From contig CAYQKF010000009.1 in NCBI GenBank assembly GCA_964417935.1, positions 7,595 to 71,594 on the forward strand: DNA of 64,000 nucleotides, read 5' to 3'. Origin of the DNA: NIOZ-UU13 sp964417935 (GTDB lineage Bacteria > Planctomycetota > Phycisphaerae > Sedimentisphaerales > Anaerobacaceae). The notes below the pieces were generated by a model, which did no database searches, had not been told where the DNA came from, and saw nothing but the letters and a program-made list of their open reading frames with translations. This document shows positions 53,046-62,500 of this stretch, piece after piece (the first letter of the stretch is position 1; the number at the start of each line of letters is the position of its first letter). A program made the position numbers and the translations under genes.

Positions 53046-55106
53046 ATGAATAAACAGTCTGTCAAAAAACAGAAAATCAAAGCTGTAATCCTGGTGGGCA
53101 GTCGTGATTTCGGCAGGTGTTCGATGGCATCGCATTTGCCAACAGCCCTGTGGCCGGTAGTGGGAAAACCCGCCTTAGAACATCTGCTTACTTCTTTAGC
53201 CAATCAAGGCATAAAACAGGTTGTAATCTGTTCCAATAGTGATGGTTCCTTGCTTGCTGAATCAATTCACGCTGATAATCGTTTGGAGTTGAGGTTCCTT
53301 GACGAATCGCTGCCATCTGGCACCGCAGGATGTATTCGTGATGCTGCCAGCGGCCAAACAGATGCATTAGATTCCCGCTCCCACTCTTGTCTTCGACAAG
53401 AAGACGTGGGGGCGGGCACCTTTTTAATATTCCCTGCCAGTCTGATAAATCCCCCGAAAATCGATATGCTGTTAAGTGCTCACCGTGACGGCCAGTCCGA
53501 TTTGACTGTGATGTTGAATCCCGGCGGCCCGAACGGCGCACAGATGGGAGAAACATCCGGAATCTATGTCTGCAGCCCCAGTGTACTGGATTACATTCCG
53601 AAGGAAGGCTATTTCGATATAAAGGAAGGCTTAATTCCTGAAATGCTCCGTGCCGGCAAAACCATCCACGCGGCCAGGTTACCAAATCATGCTGGCAATT
53701 TTCGAGATCGGCAAGGATACCTGCATGCCATTGCCAATTATCTTGGAAGTGCCCCAAAACTAAATGCAGATTTGAAACTCTGTAAGGGCACCGATTCACA
53801 AACTGTCTGGATGGGAACCGAAACGAAGGTTGACCCGGAAGCGCGAATTTGCGGGCCGGTCGTTATTATGAATGGCACCACAGTTTCAAAAGACGCGGTT
53901 ATTTTCGGACCGACGATAGTCGGAAATAATGTTACCATCGGCAGAAACAGCGTTGTGGTAAATAGTATGATATGGGACGGTGCACAAGTAGGACCAAATT
54001 GCCAAATCCAGCGATGCGTGATAGGCAACCGTGCAGTTGTTCGAACTAATACCAGCGTGGAAGAAAAATCTATACTATTCGAACCAAAAGGGATACTGGA
54101 ACATCCGGTCAGCCGAGCATTAGAAGTTGCAACAAGTAATGCAAGTAGATTACAGCACGTTTTGCAGACGCAGCTTGATAAAATTAGCGATAAATTACCG
54201 ACTTGGGCTCAGTCACGCAAAGCAACGATAGTTTCCTTGCTTGCGGGCAGTCTCGCTCTAATTGCCTTTCTTTGGTCCTATTGGCCTGGTCTTGCAGACC
54301 TTTGGAGTCTATGGCAAAGAAGCGATGAATACTCCAGCGGTCTCTTAGTTCCTTTTCTGGCTGTTTATATCTTGTGGTCGAGACGTCACGACCTTGCTCA
54401 GTGCCGGATAAGGCCTTCTATTTGGGGTCTGTTTGCCTTCATAGCGGCCCAGGCAGTCAGACTTTTCGGCCTATTCTTTATGTACAGCTCGGCAGAAAGA
54501 TTATCTGTTGTCCTGACTATTGCCGCATTGGTGCTGCTTCTGTTCGGCTGGCAGCTTCTCAGAAAAGTATCTACCGTACTACTGTTCCTGTGTTTAATGC
54601 TGCCCTGGCCCAACCGAATCCAGACTGCTGTAACACTGCCTCTGCAAGACTGGTCCACTTCGTCAGCCGTATTTTGCCTCGAGACGATAGGCTACAACGT
54701 TACACGGGAAGGCAATATTATCCATATTGGCCAGGCAACAGTCGCAGTCGCCGAGGCATGCAACGGCTTGAGGATGATTACCGCCTTCTTTGTCATTAGC
54801 GGATTGGTTGTCCTGCTGGTCAAACGAGCGTGGTGGGAAAAGCTTATCGTTCTGGCTTCAAGCCTGCCCATCGCCTTACTGTGTAACACCGTGCGGTTAG
54901 CAATCACAGCGGTATTTTTCACAGTACTTGAAGGCGAATACTGGGAAAAAATATTCCACGACTTTGGCGGGTATGCGATGATGCCATTGGCCCTTGCGGC
55001 TATAGTTGCTGAGCTTTGGCTTTTGACAAAACTTACGATACTTCCAGACAAAGAAGAAGCAATAATAATCACACGGCAAATGGGTGAGGGACCTCAGACG
55101 CTATAA
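53046..55106 (+). CDS. Exosortase fused to a degenerate nucleotidyltransferase and hexapeptide domain
   Basis: A 686-residue three-part protein. Residues 10-235 look like a sugar-1-phosphate nucleotidyltransferase (AVILVGSR, PVVGKPALEHLLTSL, SGTAGCIRDA, IYVCSPSVLDYIP), but the G-x-G-T-R-L loop, the catalytic Lys of P-K-P and the metal Asp are gone. Residues 250-335 are a left-handed beta-helix of I-x-G-P-x-x-x-G hexapeptides. Residues 395-668 are an EpsH-type exosortase with about eight helices. Its triad is Cys572 (VAEACNGLRM), Arg617 (CNTVRLAI) and His638 (KIFHDFGGY). It should cleave and process CTERM-tagged exported proteins. The soluble part faces the cytosol and may sense sugar nucleotides. 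Start ATG 53046; the TTG just before is an alternative. No ribosome site. Confidence 0.88.
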   Translation: MNKQSVKKQKIKAVILVGSRDFGRCSMASHLPTALWPVVGKPALEHLLTSLANQGIKQVVICSNSDGSLLAESIHADNRLELRFLDESLPSGTAGCIRDAASGQTDALDSRSHSCLRQEDVGAGTFLIFPASLINPPKIDMLLSAHRDGQSDLTVMLNPGGPNGAQMGETSGIYVCSPSVLDYIPKEGYFDIKEGLIPEMLRAGKTIHAARLPNHAGNFRDRQGYLHAIANYLGSAPKLNADLKLCKGTDSQTVWMGTETKVDPEARICGPVVIMNGTTVSKDAVIFGPTIVGNNVTIGRNSVVVNSMIWDGAQVGPNCQIQRCVIGNRAVVRTNTSVEEKSILFEPKGILEHPVSRALEVATSNASRLQHVLQTQLDKISDKLPTWAQSRKATIVSLLAGSLALIAFLWSYWPGLADLWSLWQRSDEYSSGLLVPFLAVYILWSRRHDLAQCRIRPSIWGLFAFIAAQAVRLFGLFFMYSSAERLSVVLTIAALVLLLFGWQLLRKVSTVLLFLCLMLPWPNRIQTAVTLPLQDWSTSSAVFCLETIGYNVTREGNIIHIGQATVAVAEACNGLRMITAFFVISGLVVLLVKRAWWEKLIVLASSLPIALLCNTVRLAITAVFFTVLEGEYWEKIFHDFGGYAMMPLALAAIVAELWLLTKLTILPDKEEAIIITRQMGEGPQTL
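53374..53416. repeat. Palindromic repeat inserted in frame
   Basis: CCCGC-T-CCCAC-T-CTTGTC pairs with GACAAG, GTGGG and GCGGG around TTC. It lies within the nucleotidyltransferase-like domain of the exosortase gene and codes for SRSHSCLRQEDVGAG without breaking the frame. The CCCGCTCCC start resembles the dispersed unit near 55140. Confidence 0.6.
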
Positions 55107-55144
55107 AATGTGTTTTGGATCTGCCAGTGGCGGGCCATTCCCGC

Positions 55145-55189
55145 TCCCCGCTTTCGCGGGGACAAGTTTACCCCTGCTTCAAGCAGGGG
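55145..55189. repeat. Twin-hairpin dispersed repeat, copy 2
   Basis: TCCCCGC-TTTC-GCGGGGA, then CAAGTTTA, then CCCCTGC-TTCAA-GCAGGGG. In reverse complement this equals the order at 2820-2863, with the same TAAACTTG spacer. It lies between the exosortase and BY-kinase genes and could be a partial terminator or RNA stability element. Confidence 0.75.
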
Positions 55190-55257
55190 CGAAAGATTGC
55201 AAAATAGGGATCGAACCCTGATTAGTATTACAAATCATTACCGGAGGAATACCAGAA

Positions 55258-57618
55258 ATGAACGATTTGGAAAAATATCATGATAATGACCAGGTGATTG
55301 AACAAAAGGTTGTTAGTTTTGAAACCCCGCCTGAACCTGGTGGCGAAGATACATCCAACTTAATTAAAGGTGTACTGCGACGCTGGCACATTGTGCTTCT
55401 GGTGTTCCTTGTAATGTGCGCAACTGGAATCCCTGCAATATGGTTCCTTATCGAACCTCAATACATTGTAACCGGCGCAATAAGGGTCGCTCCTATTTTA
55501 GCAAATATCCTGACCGGCGAAGGAGACAGAGGAGAAATATCAAATTACGACAACTTTGTGAATACTCAGGCAATAATGATTACCAGCAATCAGGTAGTGC
55601 AAAGAGTAGCAGACGATCTAATAGATAAAAACCTGTCCTTCTTTGAAAATGAACCTACCGATCCCATCTCAAAGTTGAAGCAGAAATTAAAGGGGACGGA
55701 AACAAAGCCTGAGCCGGCAAATATATTAAAAGGGGCAATATCTAATAAAGTCATCACAGCCGCCCCAAGTCGTCGCACTGAGCTAATAGCGATAACTATG
55801 AATAGCCTAAAGCCGGAAGAAGCTAAGCAGATTGTGGATGCTTTTATTAACGCTTATATGGCCGTCGAAGTTACCAGCGCTGCTCAAGGCCAAGGACAGA
55901 ATCTGAGGCTTCTGGAAAGTGAACGTGATCTGCGCGAGTCAAATGTGAAAAGTCAGTACGAAGCAATTCGCCGATTGGGACAAGAATATGGAACTATAAC
56001 ATTGGATGGCCGGCAAGACATGATGCTGCAGCGTGTTACTAACCTGCTGACCCAGCTAAATGCATTGGATGCACGCAGAATAAACCTCGAAGCCCAGATA
56101 CAATCACTCGAGCAGACCGATGAGCAGACCGTTATGCCGGAACAATTGCTGAGTATGCAAAATGAATATATCAATTCCGACCCGATGGTCGAAGAACTAA
56201 CCCGAAGTATTGTCGCATTAGACCGGGAACTAATTATCGCCAAACAGACATTAGCACCTAAAAATCCCGTCCTTAAACAAAAGCAAGAGCTTTTGGATGT
56301 GTTTCAATCACGTCTTGAAGAAAAACGCCAGGAGCTAACTAAGAGTTTTAGTGATGTAGTTGCTGAACAAATCAGCCAGGCGAGTAAGGAGAATCTGCGT
56401 ACCGCGCAGACCGAGCTGGACCAAACAAAAGCGCATGAAAAGTATCTCCGAGAAGTGCTGGCTAAGGAAGATGCTCAAACCATCGAACTCGGCCGTAAGC
56501 AACTGGAAATTCAAGATTTGCAGTTTAAATTGGACCTGGACAAAGAAATGCGTGATTTGTTCTCCCGGCGCATACAACAATTGGAGTTGGAACAAAAGCG
56601 TCCTGCAAGGGTTTCTGTCGCTTACTATGCCGATATTGCTTCTGTCCAAGATAAGCGAGTAAAATACTCAGCGGCCCTCGTTTTTGGAGCGCTGGCTTGT
56701 GGCATGGGATTAGCGTTTCTTCGAGATAAGGCCGACCATAAGCTGTGGACACCCGATGATGTGGCTCAACGCATCGGTATTCGAATAATCGGGACCACAA
56801 CCAGTTCAAACGCTGTCAAACTGGCCCTGCTTCCGGAGCAGATAGTCGGAGACTATCAAACCATTCGGGCTAACTTAGGATTACTTAATGGCGAAGGAAT
56901 ACCTCAGAAGTTGGTTGTTACAAGCCCGGGGATGAGAGAAGGCAAGACTACTTTCGCAATTAATTTGGCAACGAGTATGTCCAGGTCGGGAAAAAAGGTC
57001 TTGCTCATAGATGGCGACTTGAGAAAACCTGATATCGCACGCTTGTTGAACCTTCCCGAAGGCTCAGGGAGGCTCCAGGATGTACTCTTGGGAAGAGAAT
57101 TTGACCAGGAGGCTGTTTACTCTATAGCTTCAACGGGTCTGGATGTACTGGCTGCCTATTCTCACAGCAGAACCGATGCCTACGAACTATTAGCTTCGCC
57201 GCAGATGCGCCAGCACATAGATATGGTCAGCCAACACTACGATCACGTGATTATTGATACTCCTCCTATACTGGCCTTTCCTGATGCTCTTTTATGGGCT
57301 AAGTGTGGAGATGCCGTTATTTTGAACAGCTTCGCCGGCCAGACTACTACGCCGGAACTCAAAGAGGCGAAGGAACGACTAACGCAAATAAATGTCAAAG
57401 TGCTGGGCACAGTGCTGAGTAACGTCCAGGTTGAGAAGAGTTACTACCGTTACAAATATAGCTATTACGCAAAAAAGAACCGACGAGGCAGAAATATTAG
57501 GCGAGTCAACGCAAAGCTGCTGCTCCCCATGCACAGCGGAAAAGATAATACTAAAAAACCGAGGGCTGCCGAGGAAAATCTATCGGCTGAAGATAATTCG
57601 CCGGACATTAGGTCTTAA
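55258..57618 (+). CDS. Polysaccharide co-polymerase with tyrosine autokinase (Wzc/BY-kinase)
   Basis: A 786-residue inner-membrane protein. The Wzz part has a first helix (WHIVLLVFLVMCATGIPAIW, about 43-62), a periplasmic region with long coiled coils (about 210-430) and a second helix near residue 480. The kinase part has Walker A SPGMREGKTT (556-565), Walker A' LLIDGDLRKP (582-591) and Walker B VIIDTPP. A Tyr cluster YYRYKYSYY (729-737) is the expected autophosphorylation site. It sets chain length and links polymerisation to phosphorylation. ATG 55258 follows CCGGAGGAA. It lies between the exosortase fusion and the sugar transferase. Confidence 0.92.
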   Translation: MNDLEKYHDNDQVIEQKVVSFETPPEPGGEDTSNLIKGVLRRWHIVLLVFLVMCATGIPAIWFLIEPQYIVTGAIRVAPILANILTGEGDRGEISNYDNFVNTQAIMITSNQVVQRVADDLIDKNLSFFENEPTDPISKLKQKLKGTETKPEPANILKGAISNKVITAAPSRRTELIAITMNSLKPEEAKQIVDAFINAYMAVEVTSAAQGQGQNLRLLESERDLRESNVKSQYEAIRRLGQEYGTITLDGRQDMMLQRVTNLLTQLNALDARRINLEAQIQSLEQTDEQTVMPEQLLSMQNEYINSDPMVEELTRSIVALDRELIIAKQTLAPKNPVLKQKQELLDVFQSRLEEKRQELTKSFSDVVAEQISQASKENLRTAQTELDQTKAHEKYLREVLAKEDAQTIELGRKQLEIQDLQFKLDLDKEMRDLFSRRIQQLELEQKRPARVSVAYYADIASVQDKRVKYSAALVFGALACGMGLAFLRDKADHKLWTPDDVAQRIGIRIIGTTTSSNAVKLALLPEQIVGDYQTIRANLGLLNGEGIPQKLVVTSPGMREGKTTFAINLATSMSRSGKKVLLIDGDLRKPDIARLLNLPEGSGRLQDVLLGREFDQEAVYSIASTGLDVLAAYSHSRTDAYELLASPQMRQHIDMVSQHYDHVIIDTPPILAFPDALLWAKCGDAVILNSFAGQTTTPELKEAKERLTQINVKVLGTVLSNVQVEKSYYRYKYSYYAKKNRRGRNIRRVNAKLLLPMHSGKDNTKKPRAAEENLSAEDNSPDIRS

Positions 57619-57625
57619 TCCACGC

Positions 57626-59353
57626 ATGAGCTTGATTGTCATACACAAAAATAAAAACTCTGCAACCGGTAACAACAAGGCTCTACTTCGCTTTGCTCTG
57701 GCTAGTGAGCCTATCGCCAACGTTATCCTCGATGGATTAAGCAAAAGCTTATGCCGGCACAGTAACAGCATTCCAATTTTGCGATTTTTTGCAAAACGCA
57801 GTCCCGAAGAAATTGTCTGTGCCATCCCCGAAGGCTGGAGCATTGGCTCTGGTGTAAATACACTAAAGATAATACCTTACACGGAAAACATTCCAATCGG
57901 CTTCGAGATCGTGCGGAAAACCGAACGAAAGGCGACCCCAAGCTCATGGTTCGTTATTTCCAACGGACGATTTGCCACGCAAATTAACAGCATACTGCTT
58001 CAAAAGGTACTGGCCGGCGTCCGGGCGGACGTAGTTGCAGTTAATGTAGTGCCTGAGCTGCTGGGCAAACAAGAAAAACTGCGATTGACAGCACAGGGCA
58101 AGGTGGCAGGTTTCCGTCGGTTGTACTCGGATTCCGTCCAATTTGCCTCCGTTTCTACTAATTGGCCTCATCATCTTTTTGTTAAAACTAACGTTCTCGA
58201 CCGGGTTTTGACTGGCCGCGATCTATCTCATTCTTTTTCCGGTCTTATAGAAAAGTGCCGGTCAAACGCATTAACGCTCCGCGCAATTAATGTCGGTGGA
58301 ACCATATTAGATTTAGAAACGGAAGATGGGCTGCTGAACTTTTGTGGGACCATAATTTCGAAAATCATAAATTCGACCCCTGCCAGCAACAAGCAGGGAC
58401 AAAATTCAAATGCGATATCCCGCGACTCAAGACTTATCGGAAAAGTGCTGTTAGGAAAAAACGTTCGCGTCAGCCCGAAGACAATTATTGTAGGCCCAAC
58501 AATTATTGGTAATAACGTTAAAATCGAGCAAGGGGCAGTGATAAACTCATCAATCATCGGCCCGGATGTCTCGATACCGCGGAATCAACTTGTCCAGAAC
58601 TGTATTGTCAAAGGACCGCGAATCAACTGGAAACGCCTGACTCGAACCAAAAGCAATAATTTGACGCAAATCTATCAGCAGCAGTTCGGCTTCAAGCGCC
58701 GACAAGGTGGCAATGATGCCTTCCGCAATTGGCCGAGATTTTCTTACCCTGGGTGTATCAAACGAGTTGCCGATTGTTTCTTCGCAATCATAGTGCTAAT
58801 TCTATTTGCGCCCATAATACCCTTCATCGCCTTGGCAATAAAATTTAATTCGCCGGGCCCGGTATTTTTTAAGGATAAACGCCAGGGACTGTATGGAAAA
58901 GCATTCAACTGTATAAAGTTCAGAACGATGACCGTTGGCGCCGAAGAAATACAAGATAAATTGCGATTCGTTAGTCAAGTCGATGGCCCACAATTCAAGA
59001 TAGCTGATGACCCGCGAATCAGCGCCGTCGGCAGATTCCTGCGAGAGACATATTTAGACGAAATACCCCAATTTATCAATGTTTTGCTTGGCCAAATGAG
59101 CGTTGTTGGTCCAAGGCCTTCTCCTGAATCGGAGAATACCTTGTGTCCATATTGGCGTGACGCCCGATTATCTGTTCGGCCGGGAATCACAGGGCTCTGG
59201 CAGATTTGCAGAACCCGGCAGCCAATGAAAGACTTCCAGGAATGGATACATTATGACGTCGAATATGTCAGAAATCTGTCGCTGAAAATGGACTTATGGA
59301 TATCCTGGCAAACAACCAAAAAACTTATTTGGAATTTCATCAGCCAGTTCTAA
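57626..59353 (+). CDS. Polyprenyl-phosphate sugar transferase fused to a degenerate nucleotidyltransferase and hexapeptide domain
   Basis: A 575-residue protein. Residues 1-240 resemble the nucleotidyltransferase-like part of the exosortase fusion in layout, again without the nucleotide loop or metal sites. Residues 265-335 are a hexapeptide beta-helix (VGPTIIGNNVKIEQGAV, SSIIGPDVSIP). Residues 373-575 are a WcaJ/WbaP-type transferase: one membrane helix (DCFFAIIVLILFAPIIPFIA), SPGPVFFKDKRQG, CIKFRTM, YLDEIPQFINVLLGQMSVVG and RPGITGLWQI. It starts glycan synthesis by moving a sugar-1-phosphate to undecaprenyl phosphate. Start ATG 57626 lies 7 nt after the BY-kinase stop; the frame is open further back but only as a shadow. 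Confidence 0.88.
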   Translation: MSLIVIHKNKNSATGNNKALLRFALASEPIANVILDGLSKSLCRHSNSIPILRFFAKRSPEEIVCAIPEGWSIGSGVNTLKIIPYTENIPIGFEIVRKTERKATPSSWFVISNGRFATQINSILLQKVLAGVRADVVAVNVVPELLGKQEKLRLTAQGKVAGFRRLYSDSVQFASVSTNWPHHLFVKTNVLDRVLTGRDLSHSFSGLIEKCRSNALTLRAINVGGTILDLETEDGLLNFCGTIISKIINSTPASNKQGQNSNAISRDSRLIGKVLLGKNVRVSPKTIIVGPTIIGNNVKIEQGAVINSSIIGPDVSIPRNQLVQNCIVKGPRINWKRLTRTKSNNLTQIYQQQFGFKRRQGGNDAFRNWPRFSYPGCIKRVADCFFAIIVLILFAPIIPFIALAIKFNSPGPVFFKDKRQGLYGKAFNCIKFRTMTVGAEEIQDKLRFVSQVDGPQFKIADDPRISAVGRFLRETYLDEIPQFINVLLGQMSVVGPRPSPESENTLCPYWRDARLSVRPGITGLWQICRTRQPMKDFQEWIHYDVEYVRNLSLKMDLWISWQTTKKLIWNFISQF

Positions 59354-59397
59354 TTCGATGGGCAAGAGTATAAGAATAAAAAAGCACAATACTCCTA

Positions 59398-59480
59398 TCA
59401 TTGCGAGCCAATCGAAGGTTGGCGTGGCAATCTCAACCGTTACATTTGAGATTGCTTCGTCGCTGTGCTCCTCGCAATGA
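59398..59480. repeat. Dispersed palindromic repeat (CATTGCGAG type)
   Basis: TCATTGCGAG at one end and CTCGCAATGA at the other are exact complements. Inside, GCAATCTCAA and TTGAGATTGC pair again. This matches a palindrome I recall as common in many bacterial genomes, often carrying CGAAGCAATCT. It lies between the transferase gene and the TPR gene. Confidence 0.75.
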
Positions 59481-59538
59481 CGGGGAAAAGCACTTGTGCA
59501 CTTATAACTCATTGCACTTATTAAGAAAGGTCAAAGAG

Positions 59539-62500
59539 ATGCCAAGAAGATATTTTAACTGGAAATTAGCAATTGTTTTGGTAATCGGCCTTGGTGTTTT
59601 AGGCGTAACCGCCTTTGGCCTGCGCCGATTGCAGAGAGCCAACAGAGCCGAACAGGGACTCGTCCTTGGAAATAAGGCGTATGAAGAACAAAGGTGGGAA
59701 CAAGCAGCAAGAAACCTGGGCAGTTATCTCACTGTTGTACAGGATGATGTTCCAGCATTGCTCAAATACGCTGATGCGCAGCTTAAAATCAGGCCTACCA
59801 AACGCGGCAATGTTCAACAGGCCGTAGCAGCTTATCGAACTGTTTTGAGAGTAGAAAAAGACAATTCCGAAGCCGCTATGCGACTCACTGAAGTATATTT
59901 AATGATGGGTATGCCCGGAGAGGCCGAGTTGATTGCCGGAAGACATCTTGAAGCAAACCAGGACCCCAAACTTCGCACGATGTTAGCTCTGGCGTTAGCC
60001 GGACAACGAAAGTTCAGTAAAGCCGCGGCAGAACTGAAGACCATCTGTGCCGAACACCCTGAGCAAATATCAGCCTACGAAGCATTGGGGCAACTCATAG
60101 AGCAGCGACCGGAAGACCTTCCGGAGCCCCCCGCGCGTTGGTTTGATGAAGCGGTACAGAATAATCCCTCTTCGGCCCTGGCATATATAGTCCGCGCCGG
60201 TTTCCATCGAAGAAGCAAAGACGACACTAAAGCTTTAGCTGACTTAGCGCAGGCCGAACAACAGGATTTATCTGAGCTTGCTGTACGGTTGCGCCTTGCC
60301 AGTGAATTTATTAATGCAAACATCCTGGATAAGGCAGAAGAACATCTCACGGTTGTACAAGAGACTACGCCATCAGACCAGGGTCTCTGGCAAACGTGGG
60401 CCCAGCTCGCACTGAAATCACAGTCGCAGGAAAAGATGCTGAAAATAGCCGAGACCGGCTTAAAAGAGCTTTCTTCTCAGCCTTGGGATTTTATGCCCAT
60501 AGCCACAGAGCTGTTTATTCGCTGCGGCCAACTCGACCGCGCAGCCGACTGCATTTCCAAAATGAACCAAAAGGATGTCTCACCCGTGACGGTTACATTC
60601 CTAGAGGGTCTCGTAGCGGCCGAGAGAGGACAACTGTTTGAGGCCGTCAAATATTGGCAGGAATCGATGGAATTGGGTAATAAATCCACACAGGTTCGAT
60701 TGGCGTTGGCATCAGCTCTGTCTCGTTTAGGTAACACACAATCGGCATTAGGGCATTTACGCACTCTCGTTTCTGAAAGGCCCAATTTCTTCGCCGGACG
60801 TTTAGCCTTGGCCAGGCTCTTGGCTCAGACAGGAAACTGGGCTGAGGCAGCAGAGCATGCCGCAACAGCGAGGGAACTTGAGCCGGAAAATCCCGACCCT
60901 GCTTTATTACATTTGCAAGCTCGGATGCAACTATTGGCCGCAAGCTCAACTCGCCAGGGGCGCACAAATACCCAAATGTTGCAGGATATAGAAGAACAAT
61001 TGTCTGCATTGGAACAGGCCACTAGTGCTACTCCCGATGGCAAACTTTTGCAGTTCCAGCTTGCAATGCAGCAGCGTAATTTCGCCGAAGCTCAAGCATT
61101 GGTAACCCAAATGAAGAAAGAGTATGCTTCGCAAGTAAGGATTGATATGGCTGAAGTTGAGCTGCTTGCTGCTCAAGACAGGATAGATGAAGCAATATCG
61201 ATGTTAAATGAAGCGATAGAAGAATTTCCACAGGCTGTTGAGCCGGTAAGATACCTTGCGGTTTTGTTGGCTCGCCAGGATAAGCGAGAAAAGTGCGAAC
61301 TTATTCTTAAAGAGGCCTTGGAGCATATTGAAGAGCCTCTTGCCCAACGAAATTTATGTTTCCTGCTTGCCTACCTATACAGCCAATGGGGCCAGCAGGA
61401 AAAAACCTACGAAGTGTTTACTTCACTTGCAGACAAATTTCCCGGTGATGTTCCTATTAAACGGCAGCTCTTAAGGTGTCAACAGGTTATCGAAGCTCCT
61501 GAAGAAGCACAGCAGCTCGTCAACGATATCAAATCTCTCGAAGGTGAGGACGGCTGGCAATGGCGTTATGAACAAGCAAGAGTCTGGTTTGCTGCCGACG
61601 ATTTCAAAAACCGCTATCCCCAAATTGTTTCGCTTCTCCAGAAAAACCTGTTGGCAAATCCAGGTGACCAGGCAAGCCGGATGCTCCTGGCTGCAGCCTA
61701 TGAGCGAGCCGGCGAATTGCAACTGGCCATTTCGACATGCCGTGAGGCCTTAAGCCGGTCCCCTGATGACCTTCGCATAATAATCCCTACTGTTACCGTG
61801 TTCTACAATGCGAAGGAATATGAAGAAGCCGAGAAGATTTTGAAACGTGCTTCCGAGCAAAAACTGTATCACCCGCAACTTCAGCAGCTCCAATTGCAAA
61901 GCTATCTCAGACGCGGTGAGTTAAGTTCCGCCACAGACGTTCTGCAGGACTTTCTCAACAATGACCCCAATAACCAGGCTGTCTGTTTATCTCTTGCATT
62001 GCTCAAGATGCAGCAAGATAAGTTTGACGAGGCCACAGAGTTACTGGCTACACTAAAAACTCAGGAACCTAACTCACTACCGGTAGCTGCAGCACAAATC
62101 CAGCTTAATATCCGTCAGAACAAACCGGTAGAGGCATTGAAACTTTGTGATGATATAGTGAGCAACCTTAACAGCGCATCCGCTTATGTCCTTCGTGCCA
62201 GAACATACGCTTCTCTTGGGCAGGCTGATAAGGCAATAGAAAACTTTGAACACGCTGCTGCTATCGAACCTGCCAACATTGGTGTATGGATGGCCCGGAG
62301 TGACTTTTATCTTTCTGTGGGCCGGGCAGATAAGGCGATCGCTGATGTACGACAGGCATTATTGCTGGCCTCGGACAATGTCCAAATCCAAAAACGCGCT
62401 ATTTCGCTGTTTTTAGTATCCGGCAATCCCGACACTGTCCGTGAGGGGAAAACTATTCTTGACGAAGCTTTGAAATCAAACCCGGAGGATAGCGAACTGC

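Noticed and set aside
57431..57625. N-terminal extension of the sugar transferase into the BY-kinase gene
   Set aside because: It is the out-of-frame shadow of the Tyr-rich kinase tail; a proper ATG follows 7 nt after the kinase stop.
59401..59538. N-terminal extension of the TPR protein
   Set aside because: It translates a CATTGCGAG-type palindromic repeat; ATG 59539 has a good ribosome site and starts directly before the membrane anchor.
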